Source: UBA5158 sp963692955 (lineage in GTDB: Bacteria; Pseudomonadota; Gammaproteobacteria; DSM-16500). Taken from it: a stretch of 64,000 nucleotides of DNA. The position numbers were made by a program, and so were the translations under genes. The notes beneath the pieces are model-generated. The model worked only from the letters and a program-made list of their open reading frames with translations. It was not told where the DNA came from and ran no database searches. Below, piece after piece: positions 25,823 through 35,309 of the stretch. Numbering within the stretch: the stretch's first letter is position 1; each line of letters starts with the position of its first letter. The DNA lies in NCBI GenBank assembly GCA_963692955.1, contig OY843587.1, positions 1,488,001 through 1,552,000 of the forward strand, written 5' to 3'.

Positions 25823-26704
25823 TTAGAGATTCGACTGTGTTTCGATGACGACAGAATGCCGGGTTAATTTTGCTAACAGTCTTGCAATGGTAGCGCGCAT
25901 TTCAAGACGGTTAACGATCATATCGATAGCGCCATGTTGCAATAAAAATTCGCTCTGTTGAAAACCTTCAGGTAATTTTTCTCTGACGGTTTGTTCAATG
26001 ACGCGCGGTCCGGCGAAACCGATTAACGCGTGCGGCTCCGCGATGATAATGTCACCCAACATGGCAAAACTTGCGGAGACACCGCCCATCGTGGGATCGG
26101 TTAAAACAGAAATGTAAGGAATGTTTTGTTCGGCGAGTTCCGCCAGCGCCGCGCTGGTCTTTGCCATTTGCATCAACGAGATTAGCGCTTCTTGCATACG
26201 CGCCCCACCGCTTGCGGAAAAACATACGAAAGGAATTTTATGTTCGAGGCTCGCGTTAACGCCGCGCACAAAGCGTTCCCCTACCGCGGATCCCATTGAG
26301 CCGCCAATGAAGCCATATTCAAACGCTGCGGTGACGATGGGCATCGTCATTAATTCGCCGCGCAAGACGATCAACGCTTCTTTTTCGCCAGTATCTTTTT
26401 GCGCGGTGGTAATCCGGTCTTTATATTTTTTTAAGTCGCGAAATTTGAGTCTATCGTTAGGTCCGACATCGCCGCCGAGTTCAATTTGCGTGCCTTCATC
26501 TAAAAAATATTCTAAACGTTTGCGGCCAGAAATCCGCATGTGGTAATTACACTTAGGGCAAACTTCTAAGTTACGCTCTAATTCGGAGCGGTAAAGAATG
26601 GCGCCGCATTTGTCGCACTTGGACCATAAGCCTTCTGGCACGCCTTTTTTGGTAATGGCGTTAGTGCGGATGCGGGAGGGTAATAACTTTTTGAACCAAC
26701 TCAT
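25823..26704 (-). CDS. accD: acetyl-CoA carboxylase carboxyltransferase subunit beta
   Basis: With AccA forms the carboxyltransferase that makes malonyl-CoA for fatty-acid synthesis. 293 residues from the ATG at 26704 (MSWFKKLLPSRI, the usual start); a GTG three codons upstream is also possible. The N-terminal four-Cys zinc ribbon (CDKC ... CPKC) and the carboxylase core (GGSMGSAVGERFVRG, SASGGARMQEA, DPTMGGVSASFAMLGD) are complete. The C-terminus contains FAGPRVIEQTVREKLPEGFQ. It lies 22 bases upstream of the SPOR gene on the same strand. Confidence 0.97.
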   Translation of the reverse strand: MSWFKKLLPSRIRTNAITKKGVPEGLWSKCDKCGAILYRSELERNLEVCPKCNYHMRISGRKRLEYFLDEGTQIELGGDVGPNDRLKFRDLKKYKDRITTAQKDTGEKEALIVLRGELMTMPIVTAAFEYGFIGGSMGSAVGERFVRGVNASLEHKIPFVCFSASGGARMQEALISLMQMAKTSAALAELAEQNIPYISVLTDPTMGGVSASFAMLGDIIIAEPHALIGFAGPRVIEQTVREKLPEGFQQSEFLLQHGAIDMIVNRLEMRATIARLLAKLTRHSVVIETQSNL

Positions 26705-26774
26705 GCTGCTCACTTGAATTTAAAGAAAATTATTCAAATTATAAAATCAAATGGCAGCGAATGACAGCGTTAAA

Positions 26775-27554
26775 TCAAAAAAACAACAATGAATGTGGGG
26801 TCTTTGGAAAGGCGTAAGGTTCGGGATAATCGACTGAAACGAAATACAAGCCATTAGGCAGCGCAGTCTCAAACGCCGCCTTGCGGTTCTTCGCCTGCAT
26901 GATTTCTCGCATGGCGGCAGGCTCTAGCCTGCCTGAGCCTATGCGCAGCAAAACGCCGGTGATATTGCGCACCATGTGGTGTAAAAACGCGTTAGCTTTT
27001 AAATCGATTATCACAAAATCAGCTTGGCGCGTGATCGTGATCGAATGCAGGTTACGGATCGGCGTTTTCGATTGGCATTGGGTCGAACGGAACGAACTAA
27101 AATCTTGTAACCCAAGCAAGCACGGCACCGCCGCGCGCATGCGTTCCACCGCCAAGGGATGCGGATAACAAGTCACTCTAGAGGCTAGAATCGCGGTGCG
27201 GATGGGGCTGTTGTAAATAATGTAACGGTAACTGCGCGCCGTGGCGGAGAAACGGGCATGGAATTCGTCATCGACGGTTTGTGACCAACGTACCGAAATC
27301 GTCGGCGGTAACAATGTGCGCGTACCTAACGTCCAGGCATGCGGGCTGCGGCTGGCATTAGTGTTAAAATGCACGACTTGACCGATGGCATGCACGCCCG
27401 CGTCTGTTCTACCCGCGCAAATCAAAGCGATTTTTTCATCCGCGACATCGGCGACCGCTGCTTCTAAACAGCCTTGTATGGTTTGCAAATCAGCTTGCGA
27501 TTGCCAGCCATAAAATTCATGGCCGTCATACTCGATGCCTAATGCGATACGCAT
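26775..27554 (-). CDS. truA: tRNA pseudouridine(38-40) synthase
   Basis: Isomerises uridines 38-40 in the anticodon stem-loop of many tRNAs. 259 residues. The catalytic Asp lies in CAGRTDAGVHA, preceded by LGIEYDGHEFYGWQ at the N-terminus. FLHHMVRNITGVLL and the C-terminal YFVSVDYP are typical. The start abuts the stop of the FimV-like gene (27557), so both are in one transcript, with accD downstream; this is the fimV-truA-accD order of gammaproteobacteria. Confidence 0.96.
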   Translation of the reverse strand: MRIALGIEYDGHEFYGWQSQADLQTIQGCLEAAVADVADEKIALICAGRTDAGVHAIGQVVHFNTNASRSPHAWTLGTRTLLPPTISVRWSQTVDDEFHARFSATARSYRYIIYNSPIRTAILASRVTCYPHPLAVERMRAAVPCLLGLQDFSSFRSTQCQSKTPIRNLHSITITRQADFVIIDLKANAFLHHMVRNITGVLLRIGSGRLEPAAMREIMQAKNRKAAFETALPNGLYFVSVDYPEPYAFPKTPHSLLFF

Positions 27555-27556
27555 AA

Positions 27557-27928
27557 TTATAGCGATTGAATGAGCAGACGCGCTTCATCTTTTTGGTGGC
27601 TGCTGCCAATTTTCATGATGGTGTTTAACATTTCTTTGGCGATTTTTTTCTGGTTCATTTCGATGTAGGCTTTCGCTAAATCTAATTGCGTCGACACGAC
27701 ATCGTCACCGGCGATAGCGTTTAAATCTTTGGGATCGGTGTGCGCAAGGTTTGCGGTTTGAAACGGTTTTTTCCGCGTTAAACGTAACAGCAACAGCGCC
27801 ACTAACGCAAATAACAAAACGATAAACGCATCGTAAGATATTGGATTAGCGCTCAAATATTCGATGAGTGGATTTAATTTTTCTTGCGCCGCGTCGAAAA
27901 CAGGGATGACTGCCGAAGGTAATTGCAT
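27557..27928 (-). CDS. short FimV-like protein with only the C-terminal domain
   Basis: 123 residues: one membrane segment (AFIVLLFALVALLLLRL, about 54-70) followed by a cytosolic FimV C-terminal TPR-like domain (LDLAKAYIEMNQKKIAKEMLNTIMKI ... ARLLIQSL). Full FimV proteins of this class are many hundreds of residues, with a periplasmic LysM domain that binds peptidoglycan; that part is absent. Position immediately before truA is where fimV normally lies, so this is probably a reduced orthologue. The cytosolic domain in other bacteria organises pole-localised and type IV pilus functions. Confidence 0.8.
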   Translation of the reverse strand: MQLPSAVIPVFDAAQEKLNPLIEYLSANPISYDAFIVLLFALVALLLLRLTRKKPFQTANLAHTDPKDLNAIAGDDVVSTQLDLAKAYIEMNQKKIAKEMLNTIMKIGSSHQKDEARLLIQSL

Positions 27929-27997
27929 AACAAAATAATCCTAAAAGGTTGAGAGCTATTCTACACAATGCGGGGCGAAGAAAAAATAGAAAGTTGC

Positions 27998-28252
27998 TTA
28001 GGGACCAGAGGGTTTTGAAAGTTTGGGCATGCTTTGCGTGAGGATTTGCTTATATTGTTCTAATGATTTTAACACTTCGTCCTTGCTACGATTAGGCAGA
28101 GAGAGGTCTTGGTCTTCCACGACATGGATCATGCGGTTATTTTGATCGTATAATGTAGCGGCATCAAGCTCGGAAAGTTTACGCGAAAATGCCGTTTCAC
28201 ATTCCAGCATATGATTTACAATTACTGTCTGAACTTGTGTCAGATTTTGCAT
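27998..28252 (-). CDS. small soluble helical protein, unknown
   Basis: 84 residues, predicted helical, no membrane segment and no motif I recognise (LECETAFSRKLSELDAATLY, a central stretch, is typical). GAGGTAGT sits before the ATG, a good ribosome site, and base use resembles the adjacent genes, so it is likely real. It lies between asd and the fimV-like gene, all on the minus strand, with gaps of about 70-80 bases. Confidence 0.6.
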   Translation of the reverse strand: MQNLTQVQTVIVNHMLECETAFSRKLSELDAATLYDQNNRMIHVVEDQDLSLPNRSKDEVLKSLEQYKQILTQSMPKLSKPSGP

Positions 28253-28335
28253 TATACTACCTCGTTAGTCGGGGTTTGCCCCCTGTTCTATTTAGATAAT
28301 ATAACTATTCTAGCTTAAGACTTCATTAAAAAGCA

Positions 28336-29382
28336 TCACATTTGTGGGATATTAGCTATTACCGGCGCAAGTGATTCGCTAATAATAGATTCAGCGACTT
28401 GTACCGCATTGAGTGCGGCGCCTTTTCGCAAATTATCGGCAACTATCCATAAATTCAAGCCCTTAGGATGAGAAATGTCTTCTCTGACCCGTCCGACATA
28501 AACAAAATCGCGGCCGGCCGCGTCAGAAACTGGCGTTGGATACGGGAATTCGCCGGTAATTAACTTAACGCCAGGGGCTTTACCAAGCAAATCTAGAGCT
28601 TGTTTAAGCGTAATTTTATCGCGGGTTTCGACATGCACGGCGGCGGAATGACCGGTATAAACCGGCACTCTGACGGCCGTAGGATTGATTTCTATGCTGT
28701 CGTCGTTAAAGATTTTTCGCATTTCCCAGACGATTTTCATTTCTTCACGGGTATAACCATTGGGTTCGAATTGATCGATATGCGGCAGCACATTAAAAGC
28801 AATTTGCTGTGGATACACTTTAAAATCCGCGCTTTCGCCGTTTAAAATTTGATTGGTTTGCGCGGTCAATTCCGCCACCGCGTCTTTGCCAGTGCCCGAG
28901 ACAGATTGGTAAGTCGCGACATTAATGCGGGTAATGCCGAAATGATCGTAAATGGGTTTCAATGCGACGACGATGGGAATCGTATTACAATTCGGGCTGC
29001 TAATTAAATTTTTATTCGCATAGCGTTGAATATCGCGTTGATTTACTTCTGGGACGATTAACGGGACTTTATCGTCATAACGGAAATGCGAACTTTTATC
29101 TAATACCAAATTGCCAAGGGCCGCCGCTTTGGGCGCATACTCCGCCGCGACCGCGTTGTCTGTGCAAAAAAAACAAATTTGCGTTTGGCTAAAATCAAAA
29201 GTGGCGATGTCTTCTATGCTACAGCTAACGCCGTTATAAACGCGTTTTTCACCCGCGGAGCGCTGGCTCGCTAGCAGATAAATTTTCTTAACGGGAAAAT
29301 TACGTTCTTGCAGAATCGATAAAACCGTCGCGCCCACGACGCCGGTCGCGCCGGCTACCGCTACATTAAACTGTGTTGCCAT
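28336..29382 (-). CDS. asd: aspartate-semialdehyde dehydrogenase
   Basis: Reduces aspartyl phosphate to aspartate semialdehyde with NADPH, for lysine/diaminopimelate, threonine and methionine synthesis. 348 residues from ATG 29382, preceded by AAGGAAA; a TTG six codons upstream is ignored. The N-terminus VAVAGATGVVGATVL is the nucleotide fold. The catalytic Cys lies in SSPNCNTIPIV and the conserved His in VPVYTGHSAAVHVE. It belongs to the shorter type found in Gram-positives and many Legionellales rather than the E. coli type (inference from the motif style). Confidence 0.95.
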   Translation of the reverse strand: MATQFNVAVAGATGVVGATVLSILQERNFPVKKIYLLASQRSAGEKRVYNGVSCSIEDIATFDFSQTQICFFCTDNAVAAEYAPKAAALGNLVLDKSSHFRYDDKVPLIVPEVNQRDIQRYANKNLISSPNCNTIPIVVALKPIYDHFGITRINVATYQSVSGTGKDAVAELTAQTNQILNGESADFKVYPQQIAFNVLPHIDQFEPNGYTREEMKIVWEMRKIFNDDSIEINPTAVRVPVYTGHSAAVHVETRDKITLKQALDLLGKAPGVKLITGEFPYPTPVSDAAGRDFVYVGRVREDISHPKGLNLWIVADNLRKGAALNAVQVAESIISESLAPVIANIPQM

Positions 29383-29402
29383 AAAAAACTTTTCCTTCAA
29401 CT

Positions 29403-30260
29403 TTAGATCGACTCAACACCTTGCAACCAAACGCTAATCGTTTCACCCATAATGCTAGGATGACTTTCTTGCGCGTAATGCAGTTCTTCGCCAATTTCAA
29501 TTAATTCGATATTCGGTAAATTATCTTTCGCCCACATCGCTGTCGCCATCGTCGTGATAAAACCCGGAATCGTATAAAGCATCAATTTCGGAATGTCCGA
29601 ACGCGTCAGCTGTTTCGAATAGTCGGCGATGATTTTATCGACCGCGGTTTTACCCGATAAACCAGGCATTTCTTTCACGTATTGGTCTAACGCTTTGCCT
29701 GAGCCGCTTTTCAAATAGGGCTGCCGGTATTCGCTCATGTCTTTTTCGGATAACGGACGCATAATGCCTTGCGGGAGAATTTTGTCAACAAAATAGATAC
29801 CGTTACTCGCGAGGTCGGCGAGTTCTTCAGATTCTTGCAGCAAAGATAATTGTTCTTGATAGGGCAACGAAATATCGTCGTTATTTAACGCTCGCAAGTA
29901 AGATTCATAAAACACTAACCCGCGTATGTTCTTAGGATGATTCATCGCGTAATGGAAGCCCAATACGGATCCCCAGCCGTGCATGACTAACGTCAGCCGT
30001 TTTAAATGTAGGGTGTCGATGAACTTATCTAAGTATTCGATATGGTCGTTAATGGTGTATTCGATGTCAGGTTTGTCTGACTTGCCCATGCCGATCAAGT
30101 CGGGCGCGATACAACGTCCTAACGATTTTACGTAAGGAATGACATTACGCCATAAATAAGAGGAGGTCGGTATGCCGTGTAAAAATAAGATGGGATCGCC
30201 GCTGCCTTCTTCCAGATAATGCATTTTCGAGCCGTTCACTTCTACAAATTCGCTTTTCAT
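29403..30260 (-). CDS. haloalkane-dehalogenase-like alpha/beta hydrolase lacking the nucleophile
   Basis: 285 residues from ATG 30260 (AAGGAAG upstream); the open frame extends further into the gdh gene without support. The fold and oxyanion region follow haloalkane dehalogenases: FLHGIPTSSYLWRNVIPYV, APDLIGMGKSDKP and VMHGWGSVLGFHYAMNHP. In the family the nucleophile is the Asp of HDWGS; here the codon is GGC, giving HGWGS. The acid candidate (FYES) and the catalytic His (ELHYAQES) remain. It is therefore an inactive homologue or has another chemistry. It begins 20 bases after the glutamate dehydrogenase stop and probably shares its transcript. Confidence 0.85.
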   Translation of the reverse strand: MKSEFVEVNGSKMHYLEEGSGDPILFLHGIPTSSYLWRNVIPYVKSLGRCIAPDLIGMGKSDKPDIEYTINDHIEYLDKFIDTLHLKRLTLVMHGWGSVLGFHYAMNHPKNIRGLVFYESYLRALNNDDISLPYQEQLSLLQESEELADLASNGIYFVDKILPQGIMRPLSEKDMSEYRQPYLKSGSGKALDQYVKEMPGLSGKTAVDKIIADYSKQLTRSDIPKLMLYTIPGFITTMATAMWAKDNLPNIELIEIGEELHYAQESHPSIMGETISVWLQGVESI

Positions 30261-30279
30261 GACTTTCTTCCTTAAAATT

Positions 30280-33200
30280 TTATCCTGCTTGGGCAAAATC
30301 AAATAACTCACGGAGCACGACTGAAAAAGTAACAAAGCCAACGTTGGCGCTGGATTTAATATCAGCTAGTAAATTTTTCCAGCGTTCAATTAAAATTTTA
30401 TTTTCTTGTAGCCACGCTTCTATGCGTTCTTCATTAGTGAGTTTTTTCCGGGTTTTAAATGATAACACATTGATACTTAATTTTCTTTGCACATTGTCTA
30501 AATCGTCACGAAAGCCGGAGCGCGCCAATTCATCCCATTGATTATCCATGGCATAAGAATTCAATTGCTCACGCAGCCAATTTAATTCTAAATAATTACC
30601 GAGCGAATAATAAGTTTGCGCCATCGCCGCCACCGGGAAATTATTTTTACGCGCGGCTTCGACGATGTCTAAGGAGGAAAATAACGTCACACAGGCCGCC
30701 ATTTTTCTCGCTAACGCTTCCGGTATGCCTTCTTCGGTCGCGAGATGAATTTCCGATGCTAAAATGTCGTGATCGCTAACCGCTAACAAAGTCGGTAATT
30801 CAATGATTAACTCATTGACGGGTTGTTTGAAATCGCGGATGCAAGCTTCGATATCTAGATCCGGTTTACGGTTACGCAAAAACCATCGCGTCGCGCGACG
30901 GATCAAATAATAAATTTGTAACATCATTTTTTGTTGCGACGCGACGGTGACGACGCTGTCCAGCGCTTCGATTTCCTGCCATAACGCGTCTAAATTATAA
31001 ATGCTGGACGCGATGACATACGCGCGCATAATGAAGGCGACCGGCGCGCCGGTTTCGCGTTGCAAGCGTTCGACGAAATTAATCCCCATGTGATCGGTCA
31101 CGCTTTTACTAAGTTGGGTCGCGATAATTTCGCGGCGCAGACTATGTTCTTTCAATTGCAGTAAATATTTTTCGCGTAATGGTTCTGGGAACGCCGATAA
31201 TAAATAATCCGTAAAAAACGGATCTTCCGGCACGTCGGATTCTAAAATATCGGTTTTCAAAAACATTTTACAATACGCTAGCAGCACGGAAATTTCCGGT
31301 CGAGTTAACCCTTTATTATTTACTTTGCGTTCTTGCAAGGTTTTATCGTCGGGTAAATATTCTAATTTACGTTTGAGACGGCCACTTTTTTCTAATTCAT
31401 TCATGTAACGGCGGAATAAATCCATGGTTTCTATACCCACGGACGATTCCAGCGTAATCATTTGGGTTTGCGCGTAATTGTCACGCAACACTAAATCACC
31501 GATTTCATCGGTCATTTGTTCGAGTAGCGTATTGCGCTCCGGCAGCGTCATATCGCCGTCGAAAATTAATTTATTCAGTAAAATTTTAATATTCACTTCA
31601 TGATCAGAACAGTCTACCCCGGCGGCGTTGTCGATAAAGTCTGTATACATGATGCCGCCGTTCAATGAATATTCGATACGCGCGAGTTGGGTCACGCCTA
31701 AATTACCGCCCTCGCCGATCACGCGCGCGTTCAATTCATTGGCGTCGATGCGGATATAATCGTTAGTGCGGTCGCCCGCGTCCGCGTGAGTTTCGTAGCT
31801 CGCTTTGATGAACGTACCTATGCCGCCGTTAAACAGTAAATCGACCGGCGCTTTCAACATGGCGCGGATGACGTCGTTTGGCGTCAGGTGATCTTGCTCG
31901 ATATTCAATGCTTTTTGTATTTCTGGCGACAGTTTAATGGATTTCGCGGAACGGTTATAAACGCCGCCGCCTGGTGAAATGAGTTTAGAGTCGTAGTCAG
32001 ACCATGAGGAACGCGGTAAATCAAACAAGCGTCTGCGTTCCGCGAAGCTTTTTTCGGCGTCAGGATCTGGGTCGAGAAAAATATGCAAATGATTAAACGC
32101 ACCGATTAATTTGATATGTGGAGATAGCAACATGCCGTTACCGAACACATCGCCCGCCATATCACCAATGCCGATCACGGTAAAATCTTCCTGCGCGGGA
32201 TCGATACCAAATTCACGGAAGTGGCGTTCCACGGATTTCCATGCGCCGCGCGCGGTGATGCCCATTTTTTTATGGTCATAGCCCGCGGAACCGCCGGATG
32301 CGAACGCGTCATCCAACCAAAAATTATATTCTTTAGAAATACTATTGGCGATATCAGAAAAAGTCGCCGTGCCTTTATCGGCGGCGACGACAAGATACGT
32401 ATCGTCTTCGTCATAACGCACGACATCGACCGGCGGCCGCGCTTTGTTATCGACGATATTGTCGGTGATATCCAACAAGCCACGGATAAAAGTCGTGTAG
32501 CAATAGATAACTTCTTTCATGATGATGTCTCTATCACCATCGACCGGCAAACGTTTCGGGAAAAAACCACCTTTGGCGCCAACCGGCACGATCACGGAAT
32601 TTTTTACTTGCTGCGCTTTCATTAAGCCCAATACTTCCGTGCGGAAATCTTCGCGGCGGTCTGACCAGCGGATGCCGCCGCGCGCGACTTTGCCGCCGCG
32701 TAAGTGCACGCCTTCCACGCGTGGTGAATACACAAAAATTTCAAACATCGGCCGCGGTAACGGCAAGTCGGAGATCACGGTAGGGTCAAACTTAAAGGAG
32801 ATATACGATTTATCGTGGCCGTTACTATTTTTTTGAAAATAGTTCGTGCGCAACGTCGCCATGATAACTTCAAGAATACGGCGTAAAATTCTATCTTCAT
32901 CTAGGCTTACAACTTCATCTAAAGATTGCTCGATATGCGCGATAATATCGGCGGGATCGGCGCGTTCCACGCCGGGCACAGCTGGCGTGAAGCGCATTTT
33001 AAATAATTCAACCAAATTCTTCGCGATACCGGGATTATTCACCAGCGCGTCTTCTATGTAAGGTTGGCTAAACGTAAAACCAATTTGACGTAAGTATTTC
33101 GTGTAAGCGCGAATCATGGCGGTTTCACGCCACGTCAATTTCGCTTCCAACACGAGGCGGTTGAAACCATCGTCTTCGGCGATTTGCAGCCAAATTTTCG

Positions 33201-35121
33201 CGAACGCTTCTTGGAAAATATCCCGAACACTTTCCACATCTACTTCTTTACCTTTGCGGTATACGACATCGAAATCGTTGATCCAAACGATTTTACCGTC
33301 TTTGAAAATGATTTCGTGCGGACGTTCACCGATGACGCGCAGTCCCATGTTTTCTAGCGTGGGCAACACATCGGATAATGCGATCGGATGTTCAGCGTGA
33401 AATAACTTTAAACGCAACGCACTGGGGCCTTTATCTACCGGCGTATAAAACAACATGCCAAGCGGATTTTCTTTAGTGAGCAATTCCATTTGATCTATGT
33501 CGCTAATCGCGGTATTAACTTTGTAATATTCCGTATAACTCGCCGGAAACGCTTTCGCATATTTGAGATAAAACTTATTCGCTTCCGCTTCGCCGAAACG
33601 CAAAACCAGTAATGATTTTAATTCATCCGACCAAGAGCGCGCGATTTCAATTAATTGTTCTTCGATTTTCGCGACGTCGAATTCGATATTCGAACGCGGA
33701 TTAATGCGGATCAAGAAATGAATGCGCGCCAATACGGAATCTGAAAAAAAGGTCGAAAAGCTAGATTCCACCCCTTCTAAAGATTGCATCAACACTTCCT
33801 GCATCGCGACGCATAATTCCGTCGTGAATATTTCTCTCGGCACGAATACGAGACAAGAAAAATAGCGGCCGTAAGAATCTTTGCGGATGAATAAACGGAT
33901 ACGTTTACGTTCTTGAATATGCAAAATACCCATCGTCAGTTTGACTAGTTCGTCTTGGGTCGCTTGAAATAAATCATCGCGCGGTAAAGTTTCCAACACA
34001 TTCATGGATTCTTTGCCGTTATGGCTGTCTGGTGGGAAATGTAATTCTTGCATGATTTTGGCGACTTTATGGCGTAGGAAAGGAATATGACGCGGGCTGG
34101 AGTGATACGCTGTCGATGTGTAAAGCCCGATAAAACGGCGTTCGCCGATCAATTCACCTTTTTCATTAAAACGTTTGACGCCGATGTAGTCGGTGTAAGC
34201 CATGCGATGCACGGTAGACTTCGTATTCGTTTTCGCGATGATTAAAATATTTTTTGATAACGCTAATTTGCGCGCTTGCGGCGGCAGTTCCGCGTAACGG
34301 CGGGAAATCGTGCCGGCGCTTTCGTCGCTCAACACACCTAGTCCGGAACCCGGCACGATTTGCAAAGCGCGATTGGTTTCATTGCCGATTAATTTGTAAT
34401 CGCGTGAACCTAAAAAAGTAAAATTATTATTGATTAACCAGCGCAAGAAATCTTTCGACTCGGCGACTTCGGCGGGATCTAGCGGCGGCGGATTTTGTTC
34501 GAGCTCAAGTAACGCTTCTTCCGCGCGTCCTACCATCTTACGCCAATCCATTACGGAAATTTGCACGTCATTCAATACACGTAAAATATTGGTGCGTAAC
34601 GCTTCCATCACGACGGGGTCGGTCTGTCGGTCGATTTCGATATAAATCGGCGCTTCCGGCTGCGCGCCCGGTTCATTCGCGCCTAGCGGTAAAATTTCTG
34701 AGATGTAATGATTTTCATCGCGCAGTAATTTCAAACCGCCGAAGTGCACCATGAAGTGAATTTGGCAATCATTGCGGTTGATTTCCATGCGGGTCGAATC
34801 GACTAAGAATGGAATGTCATCGTGGGAAATTTCGATAATCGTATGCGAAGATTGCCAACCGTCTTTTTCCACCGTCGGATTAAAAATTCTGACTTTTGAT
34901 TCGCCCGGTTCGCGTTGATAAATGAAATTCCAATGCGAGAGAAAAGCTCCACATAAATCATCTAACGTCCGTTCACCTAAATCGGCTAACGCGCTAGTTG
35001 CGAAATAACGAAATGCGTAGACTTCCAATAATTTGAATTGGTTAGCGGGCACGCGGTCTTTGATATGGCTTAAAATCGTATTAATAATTTCTTGGCGACG
35101 GCTGCCAATTTGACCGGACAT
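30280..35121 (-). CDS. gdhB: NAD-specific glutamate dehydrogenase, large (180 kDa) type
   Basis: Oxidative deamination of glutamate to 2-oxoglutarate and ammonia with NAD. About 1613 residues from ATG 35121 (GGAGG before it; GTG at 35139 is the alternative), matching the roughly 1600-residue class of Pseudomonas and Streptomyces. The N-terminal ACT-like regulatory region spans about the first 700 residues. The catalytic core near 790-900 contains RGGIRWSDRREDFRTEVLGL and GAKGGFFPK with the catalytic Lys. Dinucleotide-binding blocks follow (GIGDMAGDVFGNGML, NGGIGTF, GEGGNLG). Such an enzyme suits growth on amino acids. It stands alone upstream of the hydrolase. Confidence 0.96.
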   Translation of the reverse strand: MSGQIGSRRQEIINTILSHIKDRVPANQFKLLEVYAFRYFATSALADLGERTLDDLCGAFLSHWNFIYQREPGESKVRIFNPTVEKDGWQSSHTIIEISHDDIPFLVDSTRMEINRNDCQIHFMVHFGGLKLLRDENHYISEILPLGANEPGAQPEAPIYIEIDRQTDPVVMEALRTNILRVLNDVQISVMDWRKMVGRAEEALLELEQNPPPLDPAEVAESKDFLRWLINNNFTFLGSRDYKLIGNETNRALQIVPGSGLGVLSDESAGTISRRYAELPPQARKLALSKNILIIAKTNTKSTVHRMAYTDYIGVKRFNEKGELIGERRFIGLYTSTAYHSSPRHIPFLRHKVAKIMQELHFPPDSHNGKESMNVLETLPRDDLFQATQDELVKLTMGILHIQERKRIRLFIRKDSYGRYFSCLVFVPREIFTTELCVAMQEVLMQSLEGVESSFSTFFSDSVLARIHFLIRINPRSNIEFDVAKIEEQLIEIARSWSDELKSLLVLRFGEAEANKFYLKYAKAFPASYTEYYKVNTAISDIDQMELLTKENPLGMLFYTPVDKGPSALRLKLFHAEHPIALSDVLPTLENMGLRVIGERPHEIIFKDGKIVWINDFDVVYRKGKEVDVESVRDIFQEAFAKIWLQIAEDDGFNRLVLEAKLTWRETAMIRAYTKYLRQIGFTFSQPYIEDALVNNPGIAKNLVELFKMRFTPAVPGVERADPADIIAHIEQSLDEVVSLDEDRILRRILEVIMATLRTNYFQKNSNGHDKSYISFKFDPTVISDLPLPRPMFEIFVYSPRVEGVHLRGGKVARGGIRWSDRREDFRTEVLGLMKAQQVKNSVIVPVGAKGGFFPKRLPVDGDRDIIMKEVIYCYTTFIRGLLDITDNIVDNKARPPVDVVRYDEDDTYLVVAADKGTATFSDIANSISKEYNFWLDDAFASGGSAGYDHKKMGITARGAWKSVERHFREFGIDPAQEDFTVIGIGDMAGDVFGNGMLLSPHIKLIGAFNHLHIFLDPDPDAEKSFAERRRLFDLPRSSWSDYDSKLISPGGGVYNRSAKSIKLSPEIQKALNIEQDHLTPNDVIRAMLKAPVDLLFNGGIGTFIKASYETHADAGDRTNDYIRIDANELNARVIGEGGNLGVTQLARIEYSLNGGIMYTDFIDNAAGVDCSDHEVNIKILLNKLIFDGDMTLPERNTLLEQMTDEIGDLVLRDNYAQTQMITLESSVGIETMDLFRRYMNELEKSGRLKRKLEYLPDDKTLQERKVNNKGLTRPEISVLLAYCKMFLKTDILESDVPEDPFFTDYLLSAFPEPLREKYLLQLKEHSLRREIIATQLSKSVTDHMGINFVERLQRETGAPVAFIMRAYVIASSIYNLDALWQEIEALDSVVTVASQQKMMLQIYYLIRRATRWFLRNRKPDLDIEACIRDFKQPVNELIIELPTLLAVSDHDILASEIHLATEEGIPEALARKMAACVTLFSSLDIVEAARKNNFPVAAMAQTYYSLGNYLELNWLREQLNSYAMDNQWDELARSGFRDDLDNVQRKLSINVLSFKTRKKLTNEERIEAWLQENKILIERWKNLLADIKSSANVGFVTFSVVLRELFDFAQAG

Positions 35122-35309
35122 GATAGGTATTGCCTCCACAGCGTTTTGTTATAAGTTGATGCGCCAATATAAGTAGCGCTTATGTCTAGAATTTTAGCTC
35201 TTTTAGGGGTCAAAACTCAATTAACATTTCGGGATTCTGGGCTGTGACAGGCATTTTGAGAGGATTAGAGAAAAACATCGGCAGCTTCGCGAAGAATAGT
35301 AGTGCGCGG

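Noticed and set aside
32221..32625. Antisense frames within the glutamate dehydrogenase gene
   Set aside because: CGCG-rich codons in the sense gene create open antisense frames; no start signal or family similarity.
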